Source: Thiohalomonas denitrificans
GTDB taxonomy: Bacteria > Pseudomonadota > Gammaproteobacteria > Thiohalomonadales > Thiohalomonadaceae
Reading direction: 5' to 3'
NCBI RefSeq assembly: GCF_016841685.1
Contig: NZ_JAENYR010000034.1
Location: 1-36,962 of the forward strand
DNA: 36,962 bases
The notes under the pieces were generated by a model. That model worked only from the letters and a program-made list of their open reading frames with translations. It was not told the origin of the DNA and ran no database searches. Of this stretch, positions 1-8,390 are shown piece by piece (the stretch's first letter is position 1; the number at the start of each line of letters is the position of its first letter). The translations under genes were made by a program, and so were the position numbers.

Positions 1-107
1 GGCTCCTCGTAATGACAAGTCGGGGCAATCTCCAGGAGACTCTGCGCCCTCATTCCTCGGCGGTGTAAATATCTTTTCGAAGCAAAGGATATCCGCGCAG
101 TAGCTCC

Positions 108-749
108 CTACATCCGCTTTCGGTACCACCCGGTCAGGCTCATTCGTTGGCGTCCGGCCGGGAGGACTTCGTGGAGGAACGGGCCCGAGAGGAAGCTGAC
201 CAGGGTACCGGCCTCGGGCAGGATGTCGACGTAGGGGCTCTCTTCGCCGGACTGCAGATAGAGGCGTAGCTGGCCCCCATCCTCCAATCTCCACTCCTTG
301 TTGAGGTAGAGAATGGTAGTGATGGTGCGCAGCCCGTTCTCCCTGAACTGGTCCCGGTGACGCCTGTAGAAACTGCCAGGCGGATAGATCGCGAAGTGTC
401 CCTCGTAGTCGGCGAGTCCAAGATAGAGGTCGCGGTTGATGGCCAGCCTTAGCTTCTCCATGCGCTCATGCCAGCGAAGCTGGGCCGGGGTGGCGAGTTC
501 AGGATCGAGCCACATGATGTGATCCGTGCGCACATCAGCGTTGACATGAAGGAGCTCGCCCCGCCCGACTCCGGCATGGCGAAAGCCTCCGGCGTCCCAC
601 AGGGTGCGGCACTCCCTCGCCAGTTCCCGCACCTCTTCAGGCTCCATGAAACCGGGAAAGGCGCCCCACCCCCGACCCGCCAGGGCATCCACTACCGCCT
701 GACAGGGTTCAATCAGGTCCAAGTCGTCGCCCAACCGTTCATCGTCCAA
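108..749 (-). CDS. 2OG-Fe(II) oxygenase (SM-20/prolyl 4-hydroxylase-like)
   Basis: A 213-residue soluble protein with the layout of the 2-oxoglutarate/Fe(II)-dependent dioxygenase superfamily, prolyl 4-hydroxylase-like branch. The iron ligands are visible as H131-x-D133 (in YRRHRDQ) and H193 (in FLHEVLP). R200 or R202 downstream (GRQRMSLTGW) would bind the 2-oxoglutarate carboxylate. The double-stranded beta-helix core runs from about residue 115 to 210; the N-terminal 100 residues are helical. The first in-frame start is TTG, preceded by AAGGAG only 3 bases away, so the start is uncertain. It stands alone, divergent from the djlA-like gene. Bacterial members hydroxylate protein residues (for example EF-Tu or ribosomal proteins) or small molecules; nothing here identifies the substrate. 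Confidence 0.85.
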   Translation of the reverse strand: MDDERLGDDLDLIEPCQAVVDALAGRGWGAFPGFMEPEEVRELARECRTLWDAGGFRHAGVGRGELLHVNADVRTDHIMWLDPELATPAQLRWHERMEKLRLAINRDLYLGLADYEGHFAIYPPGSFYRRHRDQFRENGLRTITTILYLNKEWRLEDGGQLRLYLQSGEESPYVDILPEAGTLVSFLSGPFLHEVLPAGRQRMSLTGWYRKRM

Positions 750-886
750 CTTCTCCTTGAAGGATGGCCGATATATACCCGCTTTTGACCCCGCTGTAAC
801 CGGAAGAATCGTTTTCCATGCATCTCGCGCCGGCGCCAGCGGCGCGCTACCATGGGCCGGTTACGATCCGAACGGCGGAGAATTCG

Positions 887-1693
887 ATGAGTTGGTGGGG
901 TAAGGTGCTCGGCACGGCCTTTGGTTTTGCCCTTGGCGGCCCTCTGGGTGCGCTGCTGGGCACCGTGGTGGGGCATCAGTTCGACAAGGGACTGAAGCTG
1001 GTCACCGGTCAGACCATGGATCGTGAACAGATCCAGATGGCATTCTTTACGGCGACGTTTTCCGTCATGGGGCGCCTCGCCAAGGCCGATGGCCGGGTCA
1101 GCAGGCAGGAGATCAGTTTCGCCCAGGCGGTGATGCAGCAGATGGCGCTGCAGCCCGAACAGAAGAAGGTGGCCATCGATCTGTTCCGGCAGGGCAAGGA
1201 GGATGATTTCGACCTGGAAGGTGTGCTGGAACAGTTCCGGTCAGTGGTCGGGCGTCGCTCCACGCTGATGCGCATGTTCCTCGAGATCCAGCTTCAGGCC
1301 GCCTATGCCGACGGTGCACTGCATGCCGCGGAACGGGAATTGTTGATCGAGATCTTCCGGTTGCTGGGCTTTTCACGGGCCGAATTCTCGCATCTCGACG
1401 CCATGACGCGGGCTGCCCGTGATTTCACCGGGCGGGGCCCCGGTGCCGCCGGTGGAATGGGACGGGCGCCTCGCAAGGACCTCTTAAAAGAGGCGTATGA
1501 GGTGCTGGGCGTCAAAGCCGAGGCATCCGATGCCGAGATTAAACGCGCCTACCGTCGCCTGATGAGCCAGCACCATCCGGACAAGCTGGTCTCTCGCGGG
1601 CTGCCGGAAGAGATGATGAAGATCGCCACCGAAAAGACGCAGGAGATAAAAAACGCCTACGAAATGATCAAGGAGACGAGGGGTACCCGTTGA
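887..1693 (+). CDS. djlA: DjlA-type membrane-anchored DnaJ co-chaperone
   Basis: A 268-residue protein of the TerB/DjlA family. The N-terminus (about residues 5-30) is a glycine/alanine-rich hydrophobic segment with GxxxG spacing, like the dimerising transmembrane anchor of DjlA. A helical TerB-like domain covers about 50-180. A glycine-rich linker (GRGPGAAGGMG) leads to a C-terminal J domain (about 203-268) with the diagnostic HPD at 230-232. The J domain stimulates DnaK ATPase activity, so this is a type III co-chaperone working at the inner membrane. The start at 887 is chosen because the family begins with the membrane anchor and a GGCGGAG ribosome site lies just upstream; an ATG at 818 would add 23 unrelated residues. 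Confidence 0.9.
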   Translation: MSWWGKVLGTAFGFALGGPLGALLGTVVGHQFDKGLKLVTGQTMDREQIQMAFFTATFSVMGRLAKADGRVSRQEISFAQAVMQQMALQPEQKKVAIDLFRQGKEDDFDLEGVLEQFRSVVGRRSTLMRMFLEIQLQAAYADGALHAAERELLIEIFRLLGFSRAEFSHLDAMTRAARDFTGRGPGAAGGMGRAPRKDLLKEAYEVLGVKAEASDAEIKRAYRRLMSQHHPDKLVSRGLPEEMMKIATEKTQEIKNAYEMIKETRGTR

Positions 1694-1723
1694 AGCAGTG
1701 GTTGGATCTGCAACTGCGTGTCA

Positions 1724-3106
1724 TCAATCGAGGGCTCTCCTCTCTCTGGGATGGCGGGCAAAATAGTCTGCTGTGGCGGCCCTGACCCTGGGCGCAAGTA
1801 ACAGGGCAGAGGTCATGGTCGGAATAGCCATCAATCCGTACATGCCGTCGATCAGGCTGATCACCAGTTCGAGCGATCCCACCGCACCGAGCAGCACCAG
1901 TCCCGTATAGATCCAGACGTAGTGGTGCTGGCGCTGGGCACCCGCCAGAAAGCCCAGGCATTTGCTGCCGTAGTACCAGAAGCTGAATATGGTCGAGAGC
2001 GACAGGAACAGCACCATGATGGTCAGCAGATACGCGCCAGTCCCTGGAAGGGCATGTTCGAAGGCGCTGGCCGTGAGACTCACGCCGTTTGCCTCGCTAC
2101 CCTGCCAGACACCGGTGGTAAGAATCGCCAGTGCAGTGCAGGTGCAGACGATCAGGGTATCGATGACCGGCCCCAGCATCGCCACCAGCCCCTCGCGGAT
2201 CGGCTCATTGGTCTTCGCGGCGCCGTGGGCCATGGACTCGGTGCCGATGCCCGCCTCGTTGGAAAAGGCACCGCGCCGTACCCCCATCAGGATCACCGTC
2301 CCAACCGCACCGCCCGCCACCGACTGGCCGCTGAAGGCATCCTCCAGGATCAGCGCAAAGGCACCGGGAATCGCGCCGGCATAATCGAAGAGCACCCATA
2401 CCGTCAGGGCCAGGTAGAACAGCACCATTGCGGGCACCAGCCGTGAGGTGACCCTCCCCACCCGCTGGATGTTCCCCAGAATCACGGCGAGCACCACCGC
2501 TGCGATCAGCGCCCCGAGGGTGAGGTCAAAGCCGAAGTGGTCCGCCTCGGAGGTCCAGCCGTTCGGTATCGCCACCACCTCGCGGACGATCTGCACCAGC
2601 TGATTGACCTGAAAGACCGGCAGTGTCCCGAACAGCCCCGCGAATGCGAACAGCCCCGCCAGTGGCAGCCAGCGCCGCCCTAGCCCCTCGCGGACCACAT
2701 ACATGGGACCACCCTGGAGGTGGCCGAGACTGTCCCGACCCCGGTACATAATGGCCAGCGAGGCGGTGAAGAACTTGGTCGCGATCCCGACCACGGCTGT
2801 GATCCACATCCAGAAGATGGCGCCCGGCCCTCCCATGGTGATTGCCACTGCAACCCCGGCAATGTTGCCCATCCCGAGGGTGCCGGAGAGGGCGGTGGTG
2901 AGTGCCTGGAAGTGTACGATGTGACCCGGGTCGCCGGTGTCGTCGTAGCGGCCGCGCAGGATGGCGATGGCGTGCCGAAAGTGCCGGTAGGGCAGCAGGC
3001 GGGAGTAGAGCAGAAAGAACACGCCGCCCCCGACCAGCAGAACAACCAGCGGCATGCCCCAGACAAACCCGGCGAATGCGACCAGGGCGTTTTCCAGTGA
3101 TTCCAT
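1724..3106 (-). CDS. sodium:alanine/glycine symporter (AGCS family)
   Basis: A 460-residue polytopic membrane protein with the signatures of the AGCS (alanine or glycine:cation symporter) family. These include the N-terminal GxxxFLLYSR start, the GTLGMGNIAGVAVAI segment (about 95-110) with the conserved TGxGNIxGVA pattern, GGPMYVV (about 150), and RRGAFSNEAGIGTESMAHGAA (about 278-298), the family signature. Ten or eleven hydrophobic helices can be counted. It would import alanine or glycine with Na+. It converges on the djlA-like gene with 30 bases between stop codons and is divergent from the AsnC-like gene at 3263, a common arrangement for an amino-acid transporter and its sensor. That the latter regulates it is only inference. 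Confidence 0.93.
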   Translation of the reverse strand: MESLENALVAFAGFVWGMPLVVLLVGGGVFFLLYSRLLPYRHFRHAIAILRGRYDDTGDPGHIVHFQALTTALSGTLGMGNIAGVAVAITMGGPGAIFWMWITAVVGIATKFFTASLAIMYRGRDSLGHLQGGPMYVVREGLGRRWLPLAGLFAFAGLFGTLPVFQVNQLVQIVREVVAIPNGWTSEADHFGFDLTLGALIAAVVLAVILGNIQRVGRVTSRLVPAMVLFYLALTVWVLFDYAGAIPGAFALILEDAFSGQSVAGGAVGTVILMGVRRGAFSNEAGIGTESMAHGAAKTNEPIREGLVAMLGPVIDTLIVCTCTALAILTTGVWQGSEANGVSLTASAFEHALPGTGAYLLTIMVLFLSLSTIFSFWYYGSKCLGFLAGAQRQHHYVWIYTGLVLLGAVGSLELVISLIDGMYGLMAIPTMTSALLLAPRVRAATADYFARHPRERRALD

Positions 3107-3262
3107 CGGTAATGGCGTGCTTTGGGACCCCCTGCCACCTTAACACAGCAGCTGGATGTCACCAGTTGCAGCAGGGCACCAGCTGCCGCGTGCAGGCAAG
3201 CCCTTTGCGTCTTTGCGGTGAATATCCCAGTCTATGAACATCAAACTGGAGAGTGAGAAAAC

Positions 3263-3544
3263 ATGGTTACGGCAATCGTACTGGTCAAGGCGGAGCGCAC
3301 GCGAGTCAATGATGTGGCCGCCGAACTGGCGGAGATTGAGGGTATCAGCGAGGTCTACTCCGTGGGAGGCCGTTATGACCTGGTGGTGATGATTCGCGTC
3401 CGCAGCAATGAAGCCATGGCCGACGTGGTGACCAATCATATGCTCAAGGTCGACGGCATTATCGAAACAGAAACCATGCCCGCCTTCCGCACCCAGTCCC
3501 GGCACGACCTCGAAACCATGTTTTCCATTGGCATGGACGAGTAG
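3263..3544 (+). CDS. stand-alone Lrp/AsnC ligand-binding (RAM) domain protein
   Basis: A 93-residue protein consisting only of the C-terminal RAM/AsnC ligand-binding domain of the Lrp/AsnC regulators; no helix-turn-helix precedes it. The core beta-alpha-beta fold is recognisable: AIVLVKAERTRV, a helix, GISEVYSVGGRYDLVVMI (the effector-loop signature V.G.YDLV) and a second helix ending MLKVDGI. A GGAG ribosome site lies 11 bases before the ATG. Such single-domain proteins form decamers or octamers and bind amino acids; some modulate full-length Lrp partners. It lies next to the divergent amino-acid symporter, and a broken paralogue follows 79 bases downstream. Confidence 0.85.
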   Translation: MVTAIVLVKAERTRVNDVAAELAEIEGISEVYSVGGRYDLVVMIRVRSNEAMADVVTNHMLKVDGIIETETMPAFRTQSRHDLETMFSIGMDE

Positions 3545-3623
3545 AGAGCGCCCGGAAAGGCAGGGGCATTTGACCGACAGCTGGCGTCTATCCTTTGAAA
3601 AGGACGTCACAAGGAGGCTCGCC

Positions 3624-3895
3624 ATGAAAAACGCAGTCGTATTGCTGAAGGTGGACCAGAATCGCATCGATGCCATATTTCGCGACTGCCGGGGGTCGAT
3701 CAGGTCCATGCCGTTGCAGGCATCTACGACCTGGTCGCGCTCATTAAAGCCACCTCGGCCGAGGGTGTGGACAACCTCGTGACCAAGCACATGCTGAAGG
3801 TATCCGGGGTGCACGAGGCCGATACCCTGGCTACCGAACGGACCTTTACTCGACGGGACGTGGACCCGCTCTATTCAGGCGGACTCGGGCCTTAG
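3624..3895 (+). pseudogene. frameshifted second AsnC/RAM-domain protein
   Basis: A paralogue of the preceding gene, interrupted. It starts well: AAGGAGG ribosome site, then an ATG and MKNAVVLLKVDQNRIDAI, which aligns with the neighbour. After about codon 18 the frame is lost and the homology continues in another frame as LPGVDQVHAVAGIYDLVALI and onward to a TAG at 3893-3895. The downstream frame requires skipping two bases (or one inserted) near 3670-3685, and the joint is about three residues shorter than the neighbour. A small deletion of 3n+1 bases is therefore more likely than a single sequencing slip, although the latter cannot be excluded. It belongs to the same likely transcription unit as the intact copy. 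Confidence 0.75.
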
Positions 3896-3990
3896 CAACT
3901 GTTGAAAAATGCCCTCTTCCGAGGGAGAGGGCAGGAGGGGCTCGATAAGGTGAGTTACTGATTTTAGACCCCTTTATCCTAACCTTTTCC

Positions 3991-4093
3991 CGTCATCCCT
4001 GCGTCATCCCTGCGTCATTCCTGCGTTATTCCCGCGTTATTCCCGCGTTATTCCCGCGTTATTCCCGCGTTATTCCCGCGTCATTCCCGCGTA
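3991..4093. repeat. tandem array of an 11-bp unit (GCGTYATTCCC)
   Basis: About nine head-to-tail copies of an 11-base unit. The first are GCGTCATCCCT and GCGTCATTCCT, then five or six copies of GCGTTATTCCC, then GCGTCATTCCC. The unit equals the left arm of the REP-like palindrome that follows directly (CATTCCCGCGTAGGCGGGAATC), so it appears to be a local amplification of half a palindrome. No gene is seen in 3896-4396. Confidence 0.85.
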
Positions 4094-4348
4094 GGCGGGA
4101 ATCCAGAGCACAGAAGCATGGCTCAAAATGGATCCCTGCGATGACGGTCCCGACTCAGCGGCAGCGTGAAGGAGCCGTCCTGGATCCCCGCCTACGCGGG
4201 GATGATCGTCCTGACTCAGCAGCAGCGTGAAGGAGCCGTCTTGGATCCCCGCCTACGCGCCTACGCGGGGATGACGGCCACCGCTCGAAAGAAGACAGCT
4301 CGTCTAACGCTGGATCCCCGCCTACGCGCGCCTACGCGGGGATGACGG
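4081..4348. repeat. cluster of REP-like palindromes (GGATCCCCGCCTACGCGGGGAT type)
   Basis: Four palindromes in a row. One is CATTCCCGCG-TAG-GCGGGAATCC at about 4082-4103; three copies of GGATCCCCGCC...GCGGGGATGA begin at about 4182, 4244 and 4313. The loop grows stepwise: CCTACG, then CCTACGCGCCTACG, then CCTACGCGCGCCTACG. The first two copies also share the preceding text ACTCAGC(G/A)GCAGCGTGAAGG, so they arose by duplication of a roughly 65-bp unit. They resemble the dispersed extragenic palindromes of many gammaproteobacteria. Confidence 0.85.
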
Positions 4349-4389
4349 ATTTCCCGGGCCGTGCGTGATCACCCGGGCGAGCAGTTACG
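4341..4389 (-). repeat. end of a TIR element, family GTAACTGCTC (copy A)
   Basis: Read on the minus strand the end is CGTAACTGCTCGCCCGGGTG followed by a GC-rich stretch and CGTCATCCCCGCG. This matches the ends at 29439-29594 and 36846-36962. It lies seven bases beyond the stop codon of the CopD-like gene (4397). Its other end was not found; it probably merges with the REP cluster. Confidence 0.6.
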
Positions 4390-4396
4390 TTCCCGC

Positions 4397-4852
4397 CTAG
4401 AACAAGCGTCCGCCACTGCCTATCGCAGCCGTGATTAATCCCAGCACAAGATTGGTGCCGACAATCGTGCGAATGCGGTCCAGGTGGCGCTTGCCGTCGG
4501 GCCAGCGGCGCTCGGCCACTGCCTGCCTGAAACCACGGTACGGGACAAAAAACAGAAAGGCGAAAAGCGCGATCATCAGCAGACCGATGCCGTTCATGAG
4601 ATGGACGTATAAGCCGACGTTGGCCATTCCGCCATAGACGGCGAAAATGAGCCAGTATCCGGTGACCAGTATCAGGATGACAGCCGCCCAAACCCAGGCG
4701 AAGAAACGTCGGAATACGCCATTCCATACTATCTGTCTTTCGGGTGGATCGAGCTCCACCGCGGCCACCGGGCGCAGGACCTGATGGGCAAAAAACATCC
4801 CGCCCACCCAAACGATAACGGCCAGGACGTGCAGTGCGAGCATAATGCTCAT
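4397..4852 (-). CDS. CopD-like small integral membrane protein
   Basis: A 151-residue protein with four hydrophobic helices (about 3-20, 50-70, 80-103, 130-147). The opening ALHVLAVIVWVGGMFFAHQVLRP is typical of the CopD/DUF membrane family, in which a histidine in helix 1 and the WVGGMFF motif recur. R/K-rich loops sit between helices. CopD relatives have been linked to copper uptake or haem-associated functions, but the small four-helix forms are uncharacterised, so the copper role is not asserted. The start at 4852 is chosen because an AGGAGA site lies seven bases upstream and the protein then begins directly with helix 1; an earlier ATG at 4954 would add 34 unlikely residues. It is a single gene, convergent with nothing but repeats. 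Confidence 0.75.
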   Translation of the reverse strand: MSIMLALHVLAVIVWVGGMFFAHQVLRPVAAVELDPPERQIVWNGVFRRFFAWVWAAVILILVTGYWLIFAVYGGMANVGLYVHLMNGIGLLMIALFAFLFFVPYRGFRQAVAERRWPDGKRHLDRIRTIVGTNLVLGLITAAIGSGGRLF

Positions 4853-5091
4853 GGGGTCTTCTCCTGTTGGAATGTGTCGATGGTATGCTGTCGTTTCAGC
4901 CGGAAAAATGCAGTCACAAGCATCCGGTATGGGATCGAAGCAGGTGAAAATCAATAGGTTAGGGTGAGTTCGCCCTCTTCTCTCCTGTCCCGAGTCGCAT
5001 TAGGCGGGGACAGCGGGTAAAATTCCTGGTTCTTTTTTCGGGCGCTTCGCTAATGTGGGCGCGGAACGGACATAATCAGAGGCAAAGAACT

Positions 5092-5784
5092 ATGGCGGAC
5101 TATTTGATTGCTCCCTCGATCCTGTCGGCGGATTTTGCCCGGCTGGGCGACGAGGTCAAGAATGTCCTCGATTCCGGTGCCGATATCGTGCACTTCGACG
5201 TCATGGACAACCACTATGTCCCCAACCTGACTATCGGCCCGCTGGTATGCCAGGCGTTGCGCGATTACGGTATCACCGCCCCAGTCGATGTGCACCTGAT
5301 GGTTAAGCCGGTGGACCGGATCATTCCCGACTTCGCGGCAGCCGGCGCCACCTACATCACCTTCCACCCGGAGGCCTCCGAGCACGTTGATCGCACCCTG
5401 CAGCTCATCCATAACGAAGGCTGCAAGGCGGGTCTGGTGTTCAACCCGGCGACTCCGCTCTCCTATCTGGATTACGTGATGGACAAGGTCGACATGATCC
5501 TGCTCATGTCCGTGAACCCCGGCTTCGGAGGCCAGAGCTTCATTCCGGCGACGCTGGACAAGCTGCGTGAGGCGCGCAAGCGCATCGAGGCAAGCGGCCG
5601 CGACATCCGTCTGGAAGTTGATGGCGGCGTTAAGGCGGACAATATTCGCGAGATCGCCGCCGCGGGCGCCGACACTTTTGTTGCCGGCTCGGGCATCTTC
5701 GGCAAGGCCGAGGCCTCCGATCCGAATAAATACGACTCGATCCTGGAGACCCTCCGCACCGAGCTGGCCAAGGCTGGCAAGTAA
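5092..5784 (+). CDS. rpe: ribulose-phosphate 3-epimerase
   Basis: A 230-residue (beta/alpha)8 barrel enzyme interconverting ribulose 5-phosphate and xylulose 5-phosphate in the pentose phosphate or Calvin pathway. Family motifs are complete: [16 protein letters not shown] at the N-terminus, [17 protein letters not shown] (34-50) with metal ligand H34 and catalytic D36, [21 protein letters not shown], and EVDGGV with the second catalytic aspartate. The start at 5092 gives the standard N-terminus and has an AGAGG site upstream; an ATG at 5053 would be unusually early. It is followed by gph and trpE, the conserved rpe-gph-trpE order of pseudomonads and relatives. Confidence 0.97.
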   Translation: MADYLIAPSILSADFARLGDEVKNVLDSGADIVHFDVMDNHYVPNLTIGPLVCQALRDYGITAPVDVHLMVKPVDRIIPDFAAAGATYITFHPEASEHVDRTLQLIHNEGCKAGLVFNPATPLSYLDYVMDKVDMILLMSVNPGFGGQSFIPATLDKLREARKRIEASGRDIRLEVDGGVKADNIREIAAAGADTFVAGSGIFGKAEASDPNKYDSILETLRTELAKAGK

Positions 5785-5814
5785 CAAAAACGGATTGCCG
5801 CAGAGGCGATCCCC

Positions 5815-5876
5815 GTAGGAGCGGCGGAAGCCGCGAAAGGGCATCCCGACGCCATCGCGGCTTCCGCCGCTCCTAC
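5815..5876. repeat. REP palindrome with perfect 22-bp stem
   Basis: GTAGGAGCGGCGGAAGCCGC(GA) at 5815-5836 and its exact complement at 5855-5876 enclose an 18-base loop, between rpe and gph. It is the GTAGGAGCGGC-type extragenic palindrome; a diverged copy lies at 29289-29342. It could terminate, slow decay of, or punctuate the rpe-gph transcript. Confidence 0.9.
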
Positions 5877-5906
5877 GCTCCTGGTTTCTGCGGCAGGTGT
5901 GAAAAA

Positions 5907-6575
5907 ATGAAACAGCCCCGGATGGCCCTGATTGATCTTGACGGCACCCTGGTGGACAGCGTGCCGGATTTGGCCTTCTGTGCCGACGAGATGAACAAAA
6001 CATTGGGTCTCCCGGTGCGTGGCGAACAGCGTGCGCGCAACTGGGTGGGCAATGGTGTAGAGCGGTTCGTTAAACGAGCACTGACCGATTCGCTGCATGA
6101 CGAGCCGGAGCCGGTGCTGCTTGAACAGGCACTGCCGATCTTCATGGGGCTTTATGCAGAGAATACCAGTGCCCGCAGCCGGCTCTACCCCGGCGTGCGT
6201 GAGGGGCTTGACTATCTGCAATCGAAAGGTATCGCCCTCGGGTGTGTGACTAACAAGGCGGCGCGCTTTACCGAGCCGCTTCTGCGGGAGCTTGGCATCT
6301 ACGACTGCTTCGGCATCGTGGTCAGTGGCGATACCCTGCCGCAAAAGAAGCCCGACCCCGCTCCCTTGCGGCATGCTGCTGATTTCTTTAAAGTTCCTGA
6401 AGAGGCTTCATTAATGATTGGCGACTCCATGCACGACGTGGAAGCCGCCCGCAACGCCGGGTTTTCGGTAATCGCCGTGACCTACGGCTACAATCACGGC
6501 CACGATATCCGCGAGGCAAACCCGGACGCCGTGGTCGACTCCCTGGCGGAGCTCCCGCAGGTGCTGGAAGACTAA
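5907..6575 (+). CDS. gph: phosphoglycolate phosphatase (HAD superfamily)
   Basis: A 222-residue HAD-superfamily hydrolase that dephosphorylates 2-phosphoglycolate. Motif I is LIDLDGTLVDSVPD (8-21) with nucleophile D10 and acid D12. Motif II is CVTNKAA, motif III the lysine in PQKKPDP, and motif IV GDSMHDVEAARNAG. A helical cap domain covers about 20-85. The length and the FVKRALTD and GVREGLDYLQSKG segments fit the Gph branch. Its place between rpe and trpE is the conserved gammaproteobacterial arrangement and supports the specific name. The ATG follows a GTGTGAAAAA context without a clear ribosome site. Confidence 0.93.
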   Translation: MKQPRMALIDLDGTLVDSVPDLAFCADEMNKTLGLPVRGEQRARNWVGNGVERFVKRALTDSLHDEPEPVLLEQALPIFMGLYAENTSARSRLYPGVREGLDYLQSKGIALGCVTNKAARFTEPLLRELGIYDCFGIVVSGDTLPQKKPDPAPLRHAADFFKVPEEASLMIGDSMHDVEAARNAGFSVIAVTYGYNHGHDIREANPDAVVDSLAELPQVLED

Positions 6576-6582
6576 ATTTCTG

Positions 6583-6655
6583 AACCACGGGGAACACGGG
6601 GTGCACCGGGAACACTCTTTACCCAAACCCCGTGTCTCCCGTGCTCCCCGTGGTT
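6583..6655. repeat. long imperfect inverted repeat (AACCACGGGGAACACGGGG...)
   Basis: AACCACGGGGAACACGGGGT from 6583 pairs with CCCCGTGTCTCCCGTGCTCC(CCGTGGTT) ending at 6655. It forms a stem of about 28 bp with few mismatches directly after the gph stop. It belongs to the dispersed ACCACGGGG(A/G)(A/G)CACGG repeats and may terminate gph transcription before trpE. Confidence 0.8.
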
Positions 6656-6781
6656 GATAACCAACGGAAACAGGAACAATGGCAACAACCCCGAAGATGA
6701 AAAAGGCATGTCCCGGGAAACGATGGCGCAGTTAGAACGCTGTCCGCCGCCGATCGCCTTTTTATCTGACAGGGGAATGCC

Positions 6782-8254
6782 ATGACACCCGAATACTTCG
6801 CCCGGCTTGCCGCTGAGGGCTACAACCGAATTCCGGTGATGCGCGAGGTCCTCGCCGACCTCGACACGCCACTCTCCACCTATCTGAAGCTGGCCGATGC
6901 ACCCTATACCTATCTGTTCGAGTCGGTTCAGAGCGGGGAGAAGTGGGGCCGCTACTCCATCATCGGCCTGCCGTGTCGTACCATCCTCAAGGTGTTCGGC
7001 CACGACATCGTGGTGGAGGAGGGCGGCCGGCGGATCGAGCAGGTCACGGCCGAAGATCCGCTCGCCTGGATTGATGAATTCCAGGGCCGCTACCACATGG
7101 CAGAGGTGCCCGGATTGCCCCGCTTCACCGGCGGTCTGGTGGGTTATTTTGGCTACGACACGGTGCGTTATGTCGAGCCACGCCTTGGGGACAGTCCCAA
7201 CCCGGACCCACTGGGCAATCCCGACATCCTGCTGATGGTTTCCGATGAGGTGGTCGTATTCGACAATCTATCGGGCAAGCTCTACGTCATCGTCCACGCC
7301 GACCCAACCGCCGGCGGGGCGCTGGAGCGGGCGCAGCAGCGTCTGGACCGGCTAGTCGAACGCATGCGGGCCATCACGCCCGTGCAGCGGTCGGGCATCT
7401 CGACGGAAGTGACCGAAAAGGATTTCGTCTCCGGCTTTACGCAAGAGGGTTTCGAGGCCGCGGTTGCGCGGGCCAGGGAGTATATCGCCGCCGGCGATAT
7501 CATGCAGGTGGTGCTCTCACAGCGGCTCTCGATCCCCTACCACGCCCGACCGCTGGACCTCTATCGCGCCCTCCGCAGCCTCAATCCCTCGCCTTACATG
7601 TACTATCTCGATCTCGAGGGATTTCAGGTCGTCGGCTCTTCGCCGGAGATTCTGGTTCGCGCGGAAGATGGGAAGGTGACCGTGCGGCCCATCGCCGGCA
7701 CCCGCCCGCGCGGCAAGAGCGAAGAGGAAGACCGGGCGTTGGAGCAGGACCTGCTTAACGATCCCAAGGAGCTCGCCGAGCACCTGATGCTCATCGACCT
7801 GGGGCGCAACGACGTCGGCCGCATCGCCGAGACCGGCTCGGTGCAATTGACCGATAAAATGGTCATCGAGCGCTACTCCCACGTGATGCACATTGTCTCC
7901 AACGTCGTGGCGGACCTGCGGGACGGCCTCACCGCCATGGATGCCCTGCGTGCCACCTTCCCCGCCGGCACCGTATCCGGCGCGCCCAAGATCCGTGCCA
8001 TGGAGATCATCGATGAACTGGAGCCGGTCAAGCGCGGCGTCTACTCCGGCGCCGTCGGTTATCTCGGCTGGAACGGCAACATGGACACCGCCATCGCCAT
8101 CCGCACCGCGGTCATCAAGGACGAAACCCTGCACATTCAGGCCGGCGCCGGCATCGTCTACGACTCCATCCCCGCCAAAGAGTGGGAAGAGACCATGAAC
8201 AAGGGTCGCGCCATCTTTCGCGCCGTCGCCATGGCGGAGGCGGGGCTGACCTAG
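6782..8254 (+). CDS. trpE: anthranilate synthase component I
   Basis: A 490-residue chorismate-utilising enzyme, the synthase subunit that converts chorismate plus ammonia (from TrpG) to anthranilate. The N-terminal half carries the tryptophan feedback element YLFES (44-48) followed by [11 protein letters not shown]. The C-terminal half has the catalytic core: [75 protein letters not shown] and [19 protein letters not shown]. The length fits TrpE rather than PabB. The ATG follows ACAGGGGAATGCC. Its stop TAG at 8252-8254 is part of the terminal repeat of a palindromic element. Its glutaminase partner trpG lies 23 kb downstream, beyond the glycan island. Confidence 0.97.
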   Translation: MTPEYFARLAAEGYNRIPVMREVLADLDTPLSTYLKLADAPYTYLFESVQSGEKWGRYSIIGLPCRTILKVFGHDIVVEEGGRRIEQVTAEDPLAWIDEFQGRYHMAEVPGLPRFTGGLVGYFGYDTVRYVEPRLGDSPNPDPLGNPDILLMVSDEVVVFDNLSGKLYVIVHADPTAGGALERAQQRLDRLVERMRAITPVQRSGISTEVTEKDFVSGFTQEGFEAAVARAREYIAAGDIMQVVLSQRLSIPYHARPLDLYRALRSLNPSPYMYYLDLEGFQVVGSSPEILVRAEDGKVTVRPIAGTRPRGKSEEEDRALEQDLLNDPKELAEHLMLIDLGRNDVGRIAETGSVQLTDKMVIERYSHVMHIVSNVVADLRDGLTAMDALRATFPAGTVSGAPKIRAMEIIDELEPVKRGVYSGAVGYLGWNGNMDTAIAIRTAVIKDETLHIQAGAGIVYDSIPAKEWEETMNKGRAIFRAVAMAEAGLT

Positions 8255-8390
8255 GAGCCTGTCCGAGAACATCGTTTTTTGTAGGTTGGGGTGAGTTATG
8301 CGAACCCCAACGCTGATTTTGTTGGGCTTCGTTCCTCAGCGCGCCAACCCACATTTTGGAGCCCATCGCTATTCTCGGACAGGCTCCTAG
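8251..8390. repeat. MITE-like palindromic element, copy 1 (140 bp, 19-bp perfect TIR)
   Basis: CTAGGAGCCTGTCCGAGAA at 8251 and its exact reverse complement ending at 8390 bound a 140-bp element. Its inner part carries a second inverted pair (GTTGGGGTGAGTTATGCGAA / TTGTTGGGCTTCGTTCCTC). The trpE stop codon is the TAG inside the left CTAG. A copy of similar sequence is at 35463-35598, and a longer relative with the same tips is at 31842-32149. CTAG at both ends could be a 4-bp target duplication, or part of the TIR, since it is self-complementary. Confidence 0.9.

Noticed and set aside
2526-3162. Long open frames overlapping the symporter gene on both strands
   Set aside because: They are frame shadows of a GC-rich gene; the symporter frame has full family homology.
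3991-4348. CRISPR array suggested by regular repeats
   Set aside because: The units are 11 bp without unique spacers, or palindromes with near-identical spacers, and no cas gene is nearby.
5050-6003. Long minus-strand frames across rpe and gph
   Set aside because: They overlap two confident enzymes completely and match no family.
6679-6735. An 18-codon frame with a ribosome site upstream of trpE, considered as a trp leader peptide
   Set aside because: It has one Trp codon only, no pair of Trp codons, and no clear terminator/antiterminator pair follows it.
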